DNA of 64,000 bases. Source: Corticium candelabrum (lineage: Eukaryota > Porifera > Homoscleromorpha > Homosclerophorida > Plakinidae). The stretch covers positions 423,001 to 487,000 of the forward strand of contig NC_085087.1 of NCBI RefSeq assembly GCF_963422355.1, written 5' to 3'. Below, in pieces: positions 1 to 11,589 of this stretch. The translations under genes were made by a program, and so were the position numbers. Positions within the stretch are counted from its first letter, which is position 1, and each line of letters begins with the position of its first letter. The notes beneath the pieces were generated by a model that was given only the letters and a program-made list of their open reading frames with translations, made no database searches and was not told where the DNA came from.

Positions 1-61
1 TCGAGCATCAAACGAGTACAGTACCACAAATAAATGAATGATGCTTCCTACACGCGTAAGA

Positions 62-367
62 TTAGAGAAAAACGCTACCGCAACGGGCCTGGGTTGACAT
101 GTTAGCTTGTCCTACAACTGCAGCTGGTAGATAACCGAACGGGGTGGAGGTGGGAACGTGTGGTGAATAACACAACGGAAAGACATCTCTCTTGTTTGCT
201 GTCGTCACACTGGCTCTACTTTGTGAGCATCCTTTCTTCAGGAGGTCTTCTATGAGGAAACTTTTTCTCGCCTTGGTATTTGGCGCTCCATCATCATCTG
301 CCGCTCTCATGCCAGGGTTGCTGCTGCTCATGACGATTTGCATTCTGTGCCGGACGAACTTCCGCAA
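62..367 (-). CDS. Candidate first exon of a gene with an eh1 repressor motif, possibly a homeobox gene
   Basis: The minus strand has an open frame with a good in-frame ATG at about 328. The protein starts MSSSNPGMRAADDDGAPNTK and soon reaches the segment KARKSFLIEDLLKKG. FLIEDLL fits the engrailed homology 1 pattern (F-x-I-x-x-L/I-L). This Groucho/TLE-binding motif usually sits near the N terminus of Bsx, BarH, Hlx or NK-type homeodomain proteins. No homeodomain is visible; it would have to lie left of the window. The rest is Ser/Thr/Pro-rich, as expected upstream of a homeodomain. A weak donor (G|GTAGCG) occurs near the end of the frame. Alternatively this is a downstream exon of the neighbouring minus-strand gene: a CACAG|A acceptor just upstream of the ATG has a compatible phase. 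Family assignment is inference; the motif is seen directly. Confidence 0.4.
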   Translation of the reverse strand: MRKFVRHRMQIVMSSSNPGMRAADDDGAPNTKARKSFLIEDLLKKGCSQSRASVTTANKRDVFPLCYSPHVPTSTPFGYLPAAVVGQANMSTQARCGSVFL

Positions 368-1190
368 CTACCCACTTTGAAAGCTTTACACGAACTGTTA
401 GGGCGGAGAAAAGTAGTTCTGCCCCTCGTTATTGCCATTTCTGACACGAAAACAGATAGGGGGCTGAACAAACGGCAGCAACAGGACCACACAGAGAAGC
501 AAGAGGTACGCCGCTAATGGTTTAATTGACGGCATGTGACTAAACTTAGCACACTATCCACTAGAGTAGTCACAGTAACACCCAAACAGCTCTATTGTCC
601 ATGCAAGAAAGCAGCCCTTCTAGTAGATGTAAATTCTCCAGTGAATACGTTTTACAGGTAGCGTATAGTCCTATTATGAAACCTTGTAATGGTAGCAATT
701 ACACGTAACACTAGGAGCCTATGAAAATGGGTAATGAGCACATAACGCGTAAACGATTCTAATTGCCCATCAACAGCAGTTCCGATTGTCTAACTGATAA
801 TGACACCTGCAAGAGTGCTGTAGATCATCATCAGCGACAGTAATAGGATGCACGTGATACTACCCCTTCGTATACTCCGAATACACAAACGACTGCAAAA
901 GTAATGCAGATGACATCACATCATCTTGTTCCCAGAGAAACTAAAAATTTTTAGACTATCATCGATCAAAGCGCGTCAGCCTGCAACGATTGGATGCTGC
1001 CCATGCTAGACATAAATTCTACAACTACAACACTATTACAATCTTCGTAGCTATTCAAGCAACAGACAAAGCACCAATTATGTATGGTTTTACTGTCACT
1101 TTCCTTCCTGATCCAGCAGCTGCGCTAATGACCTAACACATGCTCATATTCCACTAACAACCAAAGACTAAGAAATGTGTTGCCACTCAC
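368..1190. other. Non-coding stretch, nothing recognised
   Basis: No coding pattern or repeat structure is evident. Position 1190 back to 1189 is the GT donor of the minus-strand exon ending at 1191, so this stretch is intronic or intergenic. Confidence 0.5.
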
Positions 1191-1992
1191 CTGAGACGAT
1201 CCTGGCAACGTTGCTCTTGAATCAATAATGACTGAAGAACTTGGTCTTGTGCAAATACAGACGCAAGATCAGCGCCTACTGTTTGTCTAGTCACTGTGCT
1301 TTGCTTGTCATTTGTCCTCGAACGCACGTGGTTAGGATCAACTCTTACATCAGTAATTTGATGGTGTCCTGGTTGGAACGCATATGTTGACTGGGATGCA
1401 GGTTGCTGCTTGTTTCCTTGCAGCTGTTGTTTCTGGTTGGTCCTTGGACTTGCAAGGTGGCAGTTTGGTCTAGAGAGAGCAGCAGATCTGACTGCAGCTG
1501 ACAAGTGATTGCAAGTGACAATGTCACAGAGAAGATGAGTATGAGGAGCCACTGCAGCATTTTCTACTGTACAAGGAGGGAGAAGTGTAGGGTACGAATT
1601 AAGCCTTTCTTCTAATGTGGAGGCAGGGGCTGACTGAATGTGGGGATCAGTGATATTGGAAGATTGATGAGCTGCTTGTGAGAATTCCTGCTGTTCTAAC
1701 TGCTCACTCACAAACAGATTAGTAGTCTGGTCTCCAACTTGTCTGCTTGCATTCCTTATGTCTGCACTACCAAAAGCTGACTCCACAAATCCAAATCGGG
1801 ATCTTGTAGGCACTGTTCTTTTGTATGGGATTGCCTCAATTCTATCAACAGGAGGGCGACAAGGGCCCAACCCAAAGTGTGGATCTTCTCTTCCTTGGAC
1901 CACTGATGCACGTGCTCTTTCCATTCGATGCTGTACTCTCCATCGATGAAGAATATCATCTTCGGTGGTCCCAGCCCTCACACCACGAATGG
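1191..1992 (-). CDS. PROSER3-like gene, exon D (large coding exon)
   Basis: This 802-bp exon is read on the minus strand. It starts after a TTTTAG acceptor (exon from 1992) and ends at CTCAG|GTGAGT, a strong donor (intron from 1190). It needs one base from the previous exon and ends in phase 2. It encodes about 266 residues starting IRGVRAGTTEDDILHRWR and then a basic ME-RAR segment. After that come PPVDRIEAIPYK and a Gln/Ser-rich low-complexity region. An EDDIL-x-x-W-R basic helix is what I recall from PROSER3-type proteins, poorly studied proteins thought to act at the centrosome. Its phase matches the exon ending at 19246, so a 17.3 kb intron is implied. Plus-strand open frames at 1758-2016 are antisense shadows. 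The exon is well supported; the family name is an inference from memory. Confidence 0.6.
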
Positions 1993-2670
1993 CTAAAAGC
2001 ATATGAACAGCAATAACTCATTCAGTACAGGACCAAATTACCATTAGCTATTTTGTCTGGTCTTTCTAAAAAATTTACTGTGGAGGTCCAAACTCATCTA
2101 TTGATTTAGTAAACACAGCTGGTCTTACCCTCAAGGAAATTAACCTCTTGGCAATGCTGCAAGGTTTTAATACTGCAACTAAGTCACATGACGTCAAGAC
2201 AATAGGCCCACCATTTGCATTCATATCCCCTTACACATTACATACAAGTACACCAAGTAACATCCAGAAAATACAAGTGAGCTATCCCTTTGAGGAACAG
2301 CTGGGGTAGACGTACCAAGTGCTTACAAAATAGCACACCAACTAAAGTTGTGGGACAATGTAATGATTGCTTAGCAAATACCCAAGGATAAAGGTTATGC
2401 AACAAATAATGTAGGCTATAAAATCTATTTAATGACATTCAGATTAAATGGTGGTATATTTCCCTTCTGATGCAGGCTAGCTGTGTCTGACGTGGACTGC
2501 TATACTACTTAGCCTTTCAATGTTGAACATGCATGGTCCCTCTAAGATTTTATATGGACTGCACAGACACAGCTACTTTGTATTGGATGCATATCTGCAA
2601 CCTCAAGTGGCTAAATAAATAATGTATATGTAGAATATGCCCACATTGACAAACTAATGTTTTCCATAGA
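1993..2670. other. Intronic sequence, nothing recognised
   Basis: This is the 3' end of the 17.3 kb intron of the minus-strand gene. It is AT-rich with no convincing coding frame. The next recognisable object is the TIR element at 2673. Confidence 0.45.
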
Positions 2671-2672
2671 TA

Positions 2673-3590
2673 CAATAGAGTACCACTTATCTGAACAATC
2701 TGGAACTGGAGGATATTCATAACCAGTACCAAGCACTATCACTACCATATTACCTCACAAGATGGGAAGGTTCGCAAAAAGTTTGACCAAGATATCTTGC
2801 AACTATTAGGGCATGCCCTCTGAATGTATCATCAAAACTCCACACATTTTCATTGCACCAGCTTTGAGTATGCATGACTAGTCTACTAGAGCAACTGCTG
2901 TATCAGACTCTTGCAAAAATGTACCCAAAGATCTCATGAAACACTTATTCGTGGAATGTGGGCTTGAACATATAAGAGGAAGACAAGAAAACTTCCATAG
3001 TAAGTTTTGAGATGTCTTAGAAGAATCTGATCATCCATTGCAAGATGAAGTATGCCATATGGGATTAACAGATGATGAATTACGACAGTGATGAAGATTA
3101 TGGAGTAGAAACTGATGACAAGACTGATCATACATAGGTAGATTTGTAGTAGGAAACTGGTGGAACAGTGCATTTGGTACATTGTTGTTTGAGATATGTG
3201 AGCAGGTTAATTGTGTTGGATCAGAGTATATCTAAGCGTGGGCAATGGATGTTGTAGTTATTCCCTCGCCATAAGGGCATGCCCTCATACCTTGAGGTAT
3301 AAGGGAAGTCCTTAAACCCCCACTATGATGGATGCCCTGCTATGTGAGGTAATATTATAGGTATCACTACAGATGACTATCATTACAATTGCAGCATATA
3401 GATATTTATACAAAAATAGCAAATTCTTGCATAAGTAGGGCTGATAATGACGCCAACTTTCACAGTCTTGCTAGAATGCTTTGATTTTGTGATTGATTTT
3501 GTGGCCATGCTACGGCATGGCAGGTATGAGCTGTGCCTAACTGGCACCTTTGGATAAGTATGTGGTGTCCGAATAATTGGTACTCAACTG
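2673..3590. mobile_element. pogo/Tigger-like TIR element, decayed
   Basis: Two imperfect inverted ends flank 918 bp. The left end reads CAATAGAGTACCACTTATC and the right end, reversed, reads CAGTTGAGTACCAATTATTC. Both are bordered by TA (2671-2672 and 3591-3592), the Tc1/mariner/pogo target duplication. The interior is full of stops. A plus-strand patch near 2925-2970 reads KDLMKHLFVECGLEHI, reminiscent of the C-terminal W...F..CGI region of Tigger-type DDE transposases. The TIR match is about 75 percent, so this is an old copy. Confidence 0.45.
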
Positions 3591-3592
3591 TA

Positions 3593-5622
3593 CTTACTAA
3601 ATCAATTAACAGTGTGCAGCAACAAGAAAACTAGTAAGTCACCACTCATGCAATGTTATTCTGTAATGTAAACATTATCTGGGACAGACAAGAAAGATAA
3701 AATAGTGGATTAATGATCTAACGGTCATTATTTGTCATTGTTAAGTTCAATGAAATACCCTGGTCATAAGGTTCATGCCATAAAGTGTATGATGATGAAT
3801 GACATGTAGACTGTAAACTGTAAAACATTTCATTTCCAGCCAGTGATCATGATATTGACTGTATATGACATGTTTTTAGTTTAAACTGTGTCCTCTGTTT
3901 CTAACTTGCTTTCCTGTGGATACGTAAAAACATAACTGATGGCAGCCAGTAATTTTCTTGCACTTCTTGAAATTGAGGCAGCATGTTTTACGAGAAGACA
4001 TTCTGTTTTATTGAGATCTGTCTTAATTAGCTCTACCTCTAATTAAGGGTCTCACACTGAGACAGACAGACAGACTCTCAAAGAACTGCAGCCTAGTTGT
4101 TTAGCAAGTTCTGTATTAGCATTCATGCATTCAAATATATGCCTTTGACAGTCAAGCAGACAGGACAGATAAACAGAAATATGAATGAACAATCATCTAA
4201 GTAGATAAATGCATGCACTACATTCATAACACATGCACACAGTTGACCAAACAGTAACATTATTTTAGCCTTCACATTATTCCACAGTATGAACTTGTTC
4301 AAGATGGCAACTTTTGATTGTTTCAGTCCCACCAAAAATTGACAAGCTGGTTGGTAAACGCTGGTAGACTAATTATAAGATTTTTTTCAACACCCAAATA
4401 GTTTGCATATTAAATAGCAATAGATGTGTACACTGGAATGAGAGCTGTTTAAAATCCAGTAAAGGTCGATGTTTGCTTAGAAGAATACAAATCCTCAATG
4501 AATGGCATGGAAATGCATTGCAGACATCCATAAGCAGATTCTAAACACACACACACACCACTCACAGCTACATCCCTAGATGCAATAGTCAGCACCATCC
4601 CAAGCACAAAATACGACCATTACTGCATGATAACTACTCAGCCTTACAAATATTTTCAGTAATCCATTAGATGGCATCGTGTGTTTCACATTTGCGAAGA
4701 TGCCTTAAAAGTGGTTGGCTGTGCCAGCAGGGAAACGACCAGACCTGTCATTAGTGTAACTACCTTATCCTTAGACGTTTACTTGTTAATATTGTCTTGT
4801 GTTTGTAGTCATGAAATACTACAACATTGAAATTTACTTCAATTCTATGAATTAGTCAGCTGCCCTTTGGGATTTAAATTAATCAAGTCAAGGCTACCAA
4901 CTGATTGGTATGGCTACCAACTCACAATCAAATGGCCCAAGATCAATTCACTGATGGTTTGCTAGTGTTATGCAATCTCATCCGCAAAGTTTTAATGATG
5001 ATGCAAGTCCAAGCAGCCATAGAATTTGAAATCACAAATCAAGACAAGACCAATGACAATGTCAGCAAGAAGACTAAAAAATAGCACCATCAGTTCCACT
5101 CAAGCGGCACCAGACCAGTTACAAACTCTCGCATCAATCTTACAAGCCAATACTGTAGCCATACAAATTCATTGGAGCTGTTTGGGAAGTTAAACGTTGG
5201 TCAAGGGAATATAGTTGTATTGTGGAGGGAGAGCAGACATAACAGTGTACTATAGCAACGATGTTGAAAGTGTGGTCAGCCTGGCATGTCCAAGCACAAT
5301 GTGACAATACAATGAGTTGACAACGCTACTACGAGGTGCTGTGATGCACCCTCACTCTATTCTTGAGAGGCACCTCCAACTGGAGACCCAACAACAAGAA
5401 ACAGTCTACCTAGTAGCCAAGGGCTCAACAGTAACCATTATAATGCCAGGCGCTTGAAAAATTGACTATGCTGTGAACAGCTTAGTCCAGTATAACAGAA
5501 CATCATATAAGCTACTGGTTATTCTCTTTCTGTGTTCAGAGTACTGACAGTGACCATTACCACCACCAGCCTATCTGTAAACCACCCAAACATGTGCTGT
5601 GTGCCGCGTAGTCAGAGATCAG
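3593..5622. other. Intronic stretch, no gene recognised
   Basis: About 2 kb of AT-rich sequence with no convincing coding frame on either strand. There is a short CA run near 4546-4558. It lies in the 17.3 kb intron of the minus-strand gene. Confidence 0.4.
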
Positions 5623-5624
5623 CT

Positions 5625-6371
5625 ATCTAAAGACCAGATTTAGTTTCTTAAATGCTTCACTAAAGACCAGACTGGTATGGAAGCAGTACAATTCTATCTC
5701 ATTAGCTTCTCTTGTTTCGTAGAGAACAACTCGAAGACTACAGCTAGAGTCGTTGCTGTTTGTGAAATCTTCCATGTCTACAGCAGCAATTAAATGCGGC
5801 CGTGGGAACGTTGACGTCGGCAGGCTCGACGTCATACATCTAGCGTTGTGCGCTTGTGTCACAACGGCGACTGAATGCGAACGCACTGAATGGATGCGAA
5901 CGTACTTGATGCTGTTTGCTGTTTTGACGTCTAAAGCGACCGCGGACAGTCCAGAGTGAGCGATATCTGGTACTGGCCATGGGCTTGGAGCTGACGTCAT
6001 TGAAACAAGATGAGTTGTCTTTCTGTGTTTGGGCAATCATCTCATGTGTTTTGTGCATTGCTTTACATCAAGTACGTTCGCATTCAGTCTCCGTTGTGAC
6101 ACAAGCGCACAAACGCTAAGTACGACGTCGATCATGACAGATTGCGTAGGAGATGGAAGCCTAGAGCCTGCCGACGTCAACATTCCGCGGCCACGTTTAA
6201 TTAATTGTTGCTGCAGACATGCAGATTTCACAAACAGCAACGACTCTAGCTGTAGTCTTCGAGTTGTTCTCTACGAAACAAGAGAAGCTAATGAGATAGG
6301 ATTACACTGCTTGCATACCAGTCTGGTCTTTAGTGAAGCATTTAAGAAACCAAACCCGGTCTTTAGATAGC
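5625..6371. mobile_element. Foldback (long inverted-repeat) element
   Basis: Two arms of about 290-305 bp are inverted copies of each other, at 5625-5912 and 6066-6371, around a spacer of about 150 bp. The same peptide shadow (SSCSLRVVLYETREAN) appears in open frames of opposite orientation, which exposes the symmetry. The arms differ by scattered substitutions and small indels. No transposase is encoded. Both flanks run into other repeats, so target duplications were not identified. Confidence 0.75.
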
Positions 6372-6385
6372 CAATTTCTGGCTAC

Positions 6386-8790
6386 GTGGCACACAGCGAC
6401 ATCAAATCCTGTTCACCAAACCCCATTTTGCTCGGAAGGATGACACGGCGGAAGGGGGTCTGGCTAAGCAAGACTACTTTACCGTCATACAAAGGCTTAT
6501 TTGAGTTTGAGGTCATGCCTTTTGGTTGTAATATGCACTGGCCCCGGGATGTTCCACGTACAGATTGATGAATTCCGTCCTTGCAGGGTTACAGTGATCA
6601 ATGTGTCTCATCTACTTAGATGATGTCATTGTCTTTTGTAAATCCCTGGAAGAACACATACAGAAACTGAGACAAGACACTTGCAATGTTGATTAGCTGG
6701 CGTTAACATAAAGCCTTCTAACTGCTATCTGCTTAGACATAGTGTCTCATACATTGGTCACATAATCAGCAAAGACGACAGACCCTGAAAAAGTACCAGT
6801 TCTCAGGCCACCACCAACTAGTAAAGACCAATTCCGCAGTTGCTTGGGATTGGCCACTTATTATCTGAACTTTGTCAGAGGGTTTGTAGAAATCACCGCT
6901 CCACTATGACAGTTGACTGAGAAGAATGCCAGGTTCATCTCAAACCAAAAGTGTGATGATGATGCCTTCCATCTGCTGAAGCAGAAGTTAACCACCTCCC
7001 CAGTTCTGATCTACTACAAGTATCCTAGTATTGATAGAAAATTCATTTTGGACATGAATGCCAGTGGCAGGGCAATTGGACGAGTGCTTTCTCAACAATG
7101 TCAGGATGGAGAGCAGGCAATAGGTTTCAGAAGTCATGCACTGACAAAAGCAAAATACATTATTCAGTCACTCGCGAGGAGCTGCTCTCGTTGATGTACT
7201 CCTCAAGCAATTTTGGCACTACAGTTCTGTGATTGATCCTACAATGGCTTCGGTCGTTTAAAGAACCAGAAGGCCAGGTTGCAAGGTGGATAAAGATCAT
7301 ACAAGAATAAGACCTCAAGATCCAACACAGGCCGGGAAATAAGCATGGCAATGCTGACGACCTTTCATCACGCATTCCACCTAATACTGGATTGCCAATG
7401 GAGATTTTCATTCTGACTGTGAGAGATGCTTTTGACTCTCCTGTGACACCAGGAGAGAATGTACTTGCTCACTGCAGAAATGATACTGATGAGCACAGTG
7501 TCCGCAAATAACACAAACAAACGGAGAATCTATTAATTAATTCTCTGAGAGAACAGAACTGATGACTTGACAGCTAAGTGTCTAACAGTCTCGAAAATAC
7601 CACAATACAGATAGGTAGACCTCGACGGAATCTGATGACTCAACTGCTAACTACTAACATGAATCATTTTACATAGGTGGTGTGCACCTGCATGCAAATC
7701 ACGTGTACTTGTCGGGAACGTCAATCTGTAGTGTGCACGTGCAAGCTAAATTTAGTATCACAGTTTTTGACTTCTGCTACATCATTATTAACAGTTCTTG
7801 ACTTGTGGCACAAAAGTCATGACACACAGGGGGGAGGGGGTAGTAGACAACCAGTTGGTCCAAACTACAATCAATTACAGACTGCACAAATGCTGATCCA
7901 GATATTACAACGATATCGGACTGGACGATACAGAAACACAGCCTAATCTCTAAGGTACAGTGATTGCCCCTTGCCAACTCTGTGCAGCCTGTAGGAACAA
8001 TTGGAGAGCTTCCTTGTAAAGGATAATAATCTTCTCTAACACCAGTAGGAGTCCCCTCACAGTGACACTGTTGCCCTATAACTAATATTGTCCTACAGAC
8101 TATTACAAAAGAAGTCTTACTCTCGCTACACAATGATCCATCTGGTGGCCACCTTGGCCAACAGAAAACTCTGAAAAAGTCGGAATGTGCGTTTACTGGC
8201 CCGGAATGATTCAAGATGTCTGAAGAATGGTGCCATTGTTGTGATGTATGTGAGAGATGCAAAACCACTGGCTGGACTCTGTGAGCACCCCTTCATCCTA
8301 CTAAAAGCAGATACCCATTGGAAAGAGTTGCACTGGACATCTTGAGTCCAGTACCTACGACTGAGCAAACAACCAGTATCTACTAGTGTTATCAAAATTA
8401 CTTTTTAAAATGGGTAGAAGCATTTCCAATGTCCAGCCAGGAAGCTGTGACAGTCGCTAGGATGTTCTTCAACAAGTTCATATGCAATTCAGTGCACCAG
8501 CATACCTATACACTAATTAATTAACGGAGAAATTTTGAGTTGTCTTTGGTTAAAGAACTCTGTATACTAACGGAATAAAGAAAACACACACAATGGCATA
8601 TCACCCTCAATCCAACAGCTTTGTTGAGCATCTTAATGGGACACTGGAGAATTTGCTAAACAATTGCGTAAACGAGAGTCACGCAGATTGGAATTTGCAC
8701 TTGCAACTCATCATATCAAAATTACAGCGTGGGGATCGACTGATCATGAAACAGGTGCTACCAAACAACTGTATGTTGCTGAACTGAAGC
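6386..8790 (+). pseudogene. Ty3/gypsy pol relic: reverse transcriptase, RNase H, integrase
   Basis: The domains come in gypsy order with many stops and frameshifts. Reverse transcriptase: GLFEFEVMPFG near 6500 and a YLDD active-site box at 6613-6624 inside CLIYLDDVIVFC. The RT-connection and RNase H region spans 6830-7250, with the segment FILDMNASGRAIGRVLSQ and a second patch beginning GFRSHALTKA. After a degraded linker, integrase appears: a WPG patch near 8190-8215, the core near 8320 (LERVALDILSPV) and the distal YHPQSNSFVEHLNGTLENLL at about 8600-8660, which carries the catalytic Glu. The upstream gag and protease are missing, as the foldback element abuts the RT. No LTR pair was seen. 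It is not functional. It lies within the intron of the minus-strand gene. Confidence 0.85.
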
Positions 8791-9232
8791 CTGGTGGGTG
8801 GGATGTTGAAGAATAGAATGGTAGTTCTACTCGGCCTCCATCTAGTCATACTGTGTTAAATAGTTGCTGATCTCAAATGATGCATGACAACACAAACAAT
8901 GGAGAGAATGAATACATGAGACACCAAATCAACATGAAGGATCGGAAAAGAGACTATCAAAAGCCATGCCAAATCAGGATACACTGAAAGACCCAGTACA
9001 TAATCAGGATACACTGACAGTGTGGAAATAACAGTTGGGCATCATGGGCAATGTCCCACCAAATGTTTTGTTTGTCCGATCAAATACTTAACCAGAGTCG
9101 GGACATCTTGGAACAAAATGTCCACCCTCAAGCATCCATGGTAGTGAAACCTTGTCTCTCAGCACGTGATGGTCTATCTAATGGTGTTAATTTCATGAGA
9201 GTAGGTGCCTCCTAGCGTGAGACAACATCACG
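8791..9232. other. Probable decayed 3' end of the gypsy relic
   Basis: This follows the integrase region directly and has no open frame. A short direct repeat (AATCAGGATACACTGA) occurs twice near 8976-9018. No LTR was recognised. Confidence 0.35.
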
Positions 9233-9356
9233 TGATCCCCCTTGCTATCACCCCCTTGCTATCACCCCCTTGCTATCACCCCCTTGCTATCACCTCCTTG
9301 CTATCACCCCCTTGCTATCACCCCCTTGCTATCACCCCCTTGCTACACCCCCTTGC
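9233..9356. repeat. 14-bp minisatellite
   Basis: About nine near-perfect tandem copies of CCCCTTGCTATCAC. One copy has CTCC for CCCC and a later one is shortened (CTACACC), so the array is decaying at its right end. The open frame across it (PLAITSLL repeats) is a by-product. Confidence 0.9.
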
Positions 9357-9576
9357 TATTCTCCCGTGGAAGGACCACCGAAAGCGAAGGAAGGCCTCCA
9401 TAGCTGGAGCATGGTCAGGAAGTAGTCATGCACGTTAGCCTACTCCCATAATATGCAGCTGGCTAATAGTATAAACTGCTGTTTCGTTATCAGCACGTGG
9501 CCCCTACCCAATTAGCGCTCTCGTTGACCATGCAATAGCAGTATTCAGCCCAGTACCCGAATACTTTAGTTATTGC

Positions 9577-9640
9577 ACGCATACAGTATAGTTGCAACCA
9601 TACAGTATAGTTGCAACCATACTGTAGTTAATTAATTAAT
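9577..9640. repeat. Short tandem repeat of a 20-bp unit
   Basis: The motif CATACAGTATAGTTGCAAC recurs two and a half times, followed by an AT-rich TTAATTAATTAA stretch. Confidence 0.7.
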
Positions 9641-10129
9641 GCACAAAAACCGTTGCCTGCTCTCACAGTGATTGCATGCTCGCACTGATCGTGATATTGA
9701 TATTGAAACCTCAACACCTCCACAAACAAGCACTGCAGGGCATCTTATGCAAACCGCAATACCTTCACTCTAGAGATAGCTAACAAGTCAAATGAAAAGA
9801 ATAAAGTCTCTGACAGTCAAGTGCAGCGGACAAAAGTATGACATCTTTGATTAGATTATTGAAACTGTCGCCAAACCGAGAAGGCTGACTGCCTAAAAGA
9901 TAAGACTCTACACGCGAACGCGTGAAGGTGAGGACACGGTTTGCGGTTAGTGCAATAAACGGTGCTCAAGCAAGAAATATGATATTGCTATGGAACGCAA
10001 GCGATAACCTGTACCTATCTACACGTAGCGTTCTGTTACTCGATTCTAGAAACGAGTACTGATCAATACTATAGAAGCGAAACACGTTACACTCGTACTA
10101 TACCAACTACAAAGCTACAGGTCATGTGA

Positions 10130-10326
10130 GTCACCGCCCACCAACGTCACCGCCCACCAACGTCACCGCCCACCAACGTCACCGCCCACCAACGTCACCG
10201 CCCACCAACGTCACCGCCCACCAACGTCACCGCCCACAACGTCACCGCCCACCAACGTCACCGCTCACAACGTCACCGCCCACCAACGTCACCGCCCACC
10301 AACGTCACCGCCCACCAACGTCAGCG
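10130..10326. repeat. 16-bp minisatellite
   Basis: About twelve copies of CACCGCCCACCAACGT. Two copies lack a base (CCCACAACGT) and one has CGCTC, giving a mosaic of variants. Because 16 is not a multiple of 3, the open frame across it cycles through PPTNVTAHQRHR, so I do not treat it as a gene. The array is GC-richer than its surroundings. Confidence 0.9.
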
Positions 10327-10329
10327 CCG

Positions 10330-11290
10330 ACCTCTATCCGGGTGACTCCCAACCGCAGTTTGGTCGCTTTCGTCAACCAAAGTGTCCGCGACCTCGTATC
10401 AAAGGTGACTGTCGTCAACGTAAGTTTCCAAGTTCAAGATAGACGCCAGTACGTCATGACTTCGCATAGGGTAATCCGGGGCAACTCCGTGACCGGGGCA
10501 ACTCCGTGAATATCTAACCCTGTTCGAGCGTGAAGCGTCTTACCTCCAGTTTAGGGTTTGAATCTCTTCTACTATTAGTAAACTACTTGACGTAGGATTA
10601 TGAGTTCCATAGCAAGTCAATTGCTACTTGAATGGACATCCGGGACGGCGAAGCTACAGCAACAAAAACGCCTCCTACACCGCACAGCAACTTCCTAGGG
10701 TACAGCAAAAGATCTAATAGGTATGCCTTATTTGTCACTACCAAAATAGATGCAGTAAAGAAACGTACTCAAGCAAGCAATAGTTACAACTATTCGTGTC
10801 CCGAATTATCTCAAGAACGATTACGATCTCAGAGATGGTCACCCACATGCTGATTGGCAGAAGGCTACTGCTCCATACGGTAGTAAGATCAAGCGACTAC
10901 AACACTCCTACGTAGCAATATACGGGCGTAATATCAAATTACTCATGGAGTTACTTCGGTTTACCCTACAGCTGTGATGTGAACGTACGTATAGTTTCCT
11001 AAATAGTGCTAATAGCTGCCGTAGTCTCGCAATTAAAACTAAGCGACAAGTGTGTGCTCGTTGTATATTATACACGTGTTCAAATTTGGTTGACGGACAT
11101 TACCTTCCATAATTCTGCCAAAGTGACTACAGATTTCTTGTGGGATACTGCGGATAAACTCGGAAGTGTCTGACAGAGTGTCAGATTGTTCCTGGTGTTG
11201 CTGTAGAACCTGCAGACACGAAAATTTGTGGTTATTTTTGTTGGAACATTCATGTCGTCAGCAAAACCTATAGTAGATATATGCTGGCTG
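10330..11290. other. Non-coding stretch, nothing recognised
   Basis: There is a small direct duplication (GGGGCAACTCCGTGA) near 10477-10508. Otherwise no coding or repeat structure was identified. It lies in the large intron of the minus-strand gene. Confidence 0.4.
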
Positions 11291-11294
11291 TGCG

Positions 11295-11505
11295 GCTGCT
11301 GCCATTGGATTCTCAGCAAGGTCTTGTTCCTCTTGAGGTGCCAGGTGATGGAAATTGTCTGTTTCACACGGTTGCAAGGTCATTGGAAGCAAACTGCGTC
11401 GGCAAGTACAGCAGCAGTATTAATTAAGAGAGAAAGCCGCGGGGAACTGTCGGCTAACAAGAAGTTAAATATGCTGAACGTGGTGCGTGCGTGTGGTGTG
11501 CGTGC

Positions 11506-11589
<84 letters not shown>

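Noticed and set aside
1758..2016. Plus-strand frames opposite exon D
   Set aside because: Antisense shadows of a well-supported minus-strand exon.
6029..6370. Two similar open frames on opposite strands suggesting paralogous genes
   Set aside because: The similarity is the inverted-repeat symmetry of a foldback element, not a gene pair.
9205..9438. Plus-strand frame rich in PLAITSLL
   Set aside because: Produced by the 14-bp minisatellite.
10126..10509. 127-codon frame TSPPTNVTAHQRHR
   Set aside because: Produced by the 16-bp minisatellite cycling through frames; no start context or splice support.
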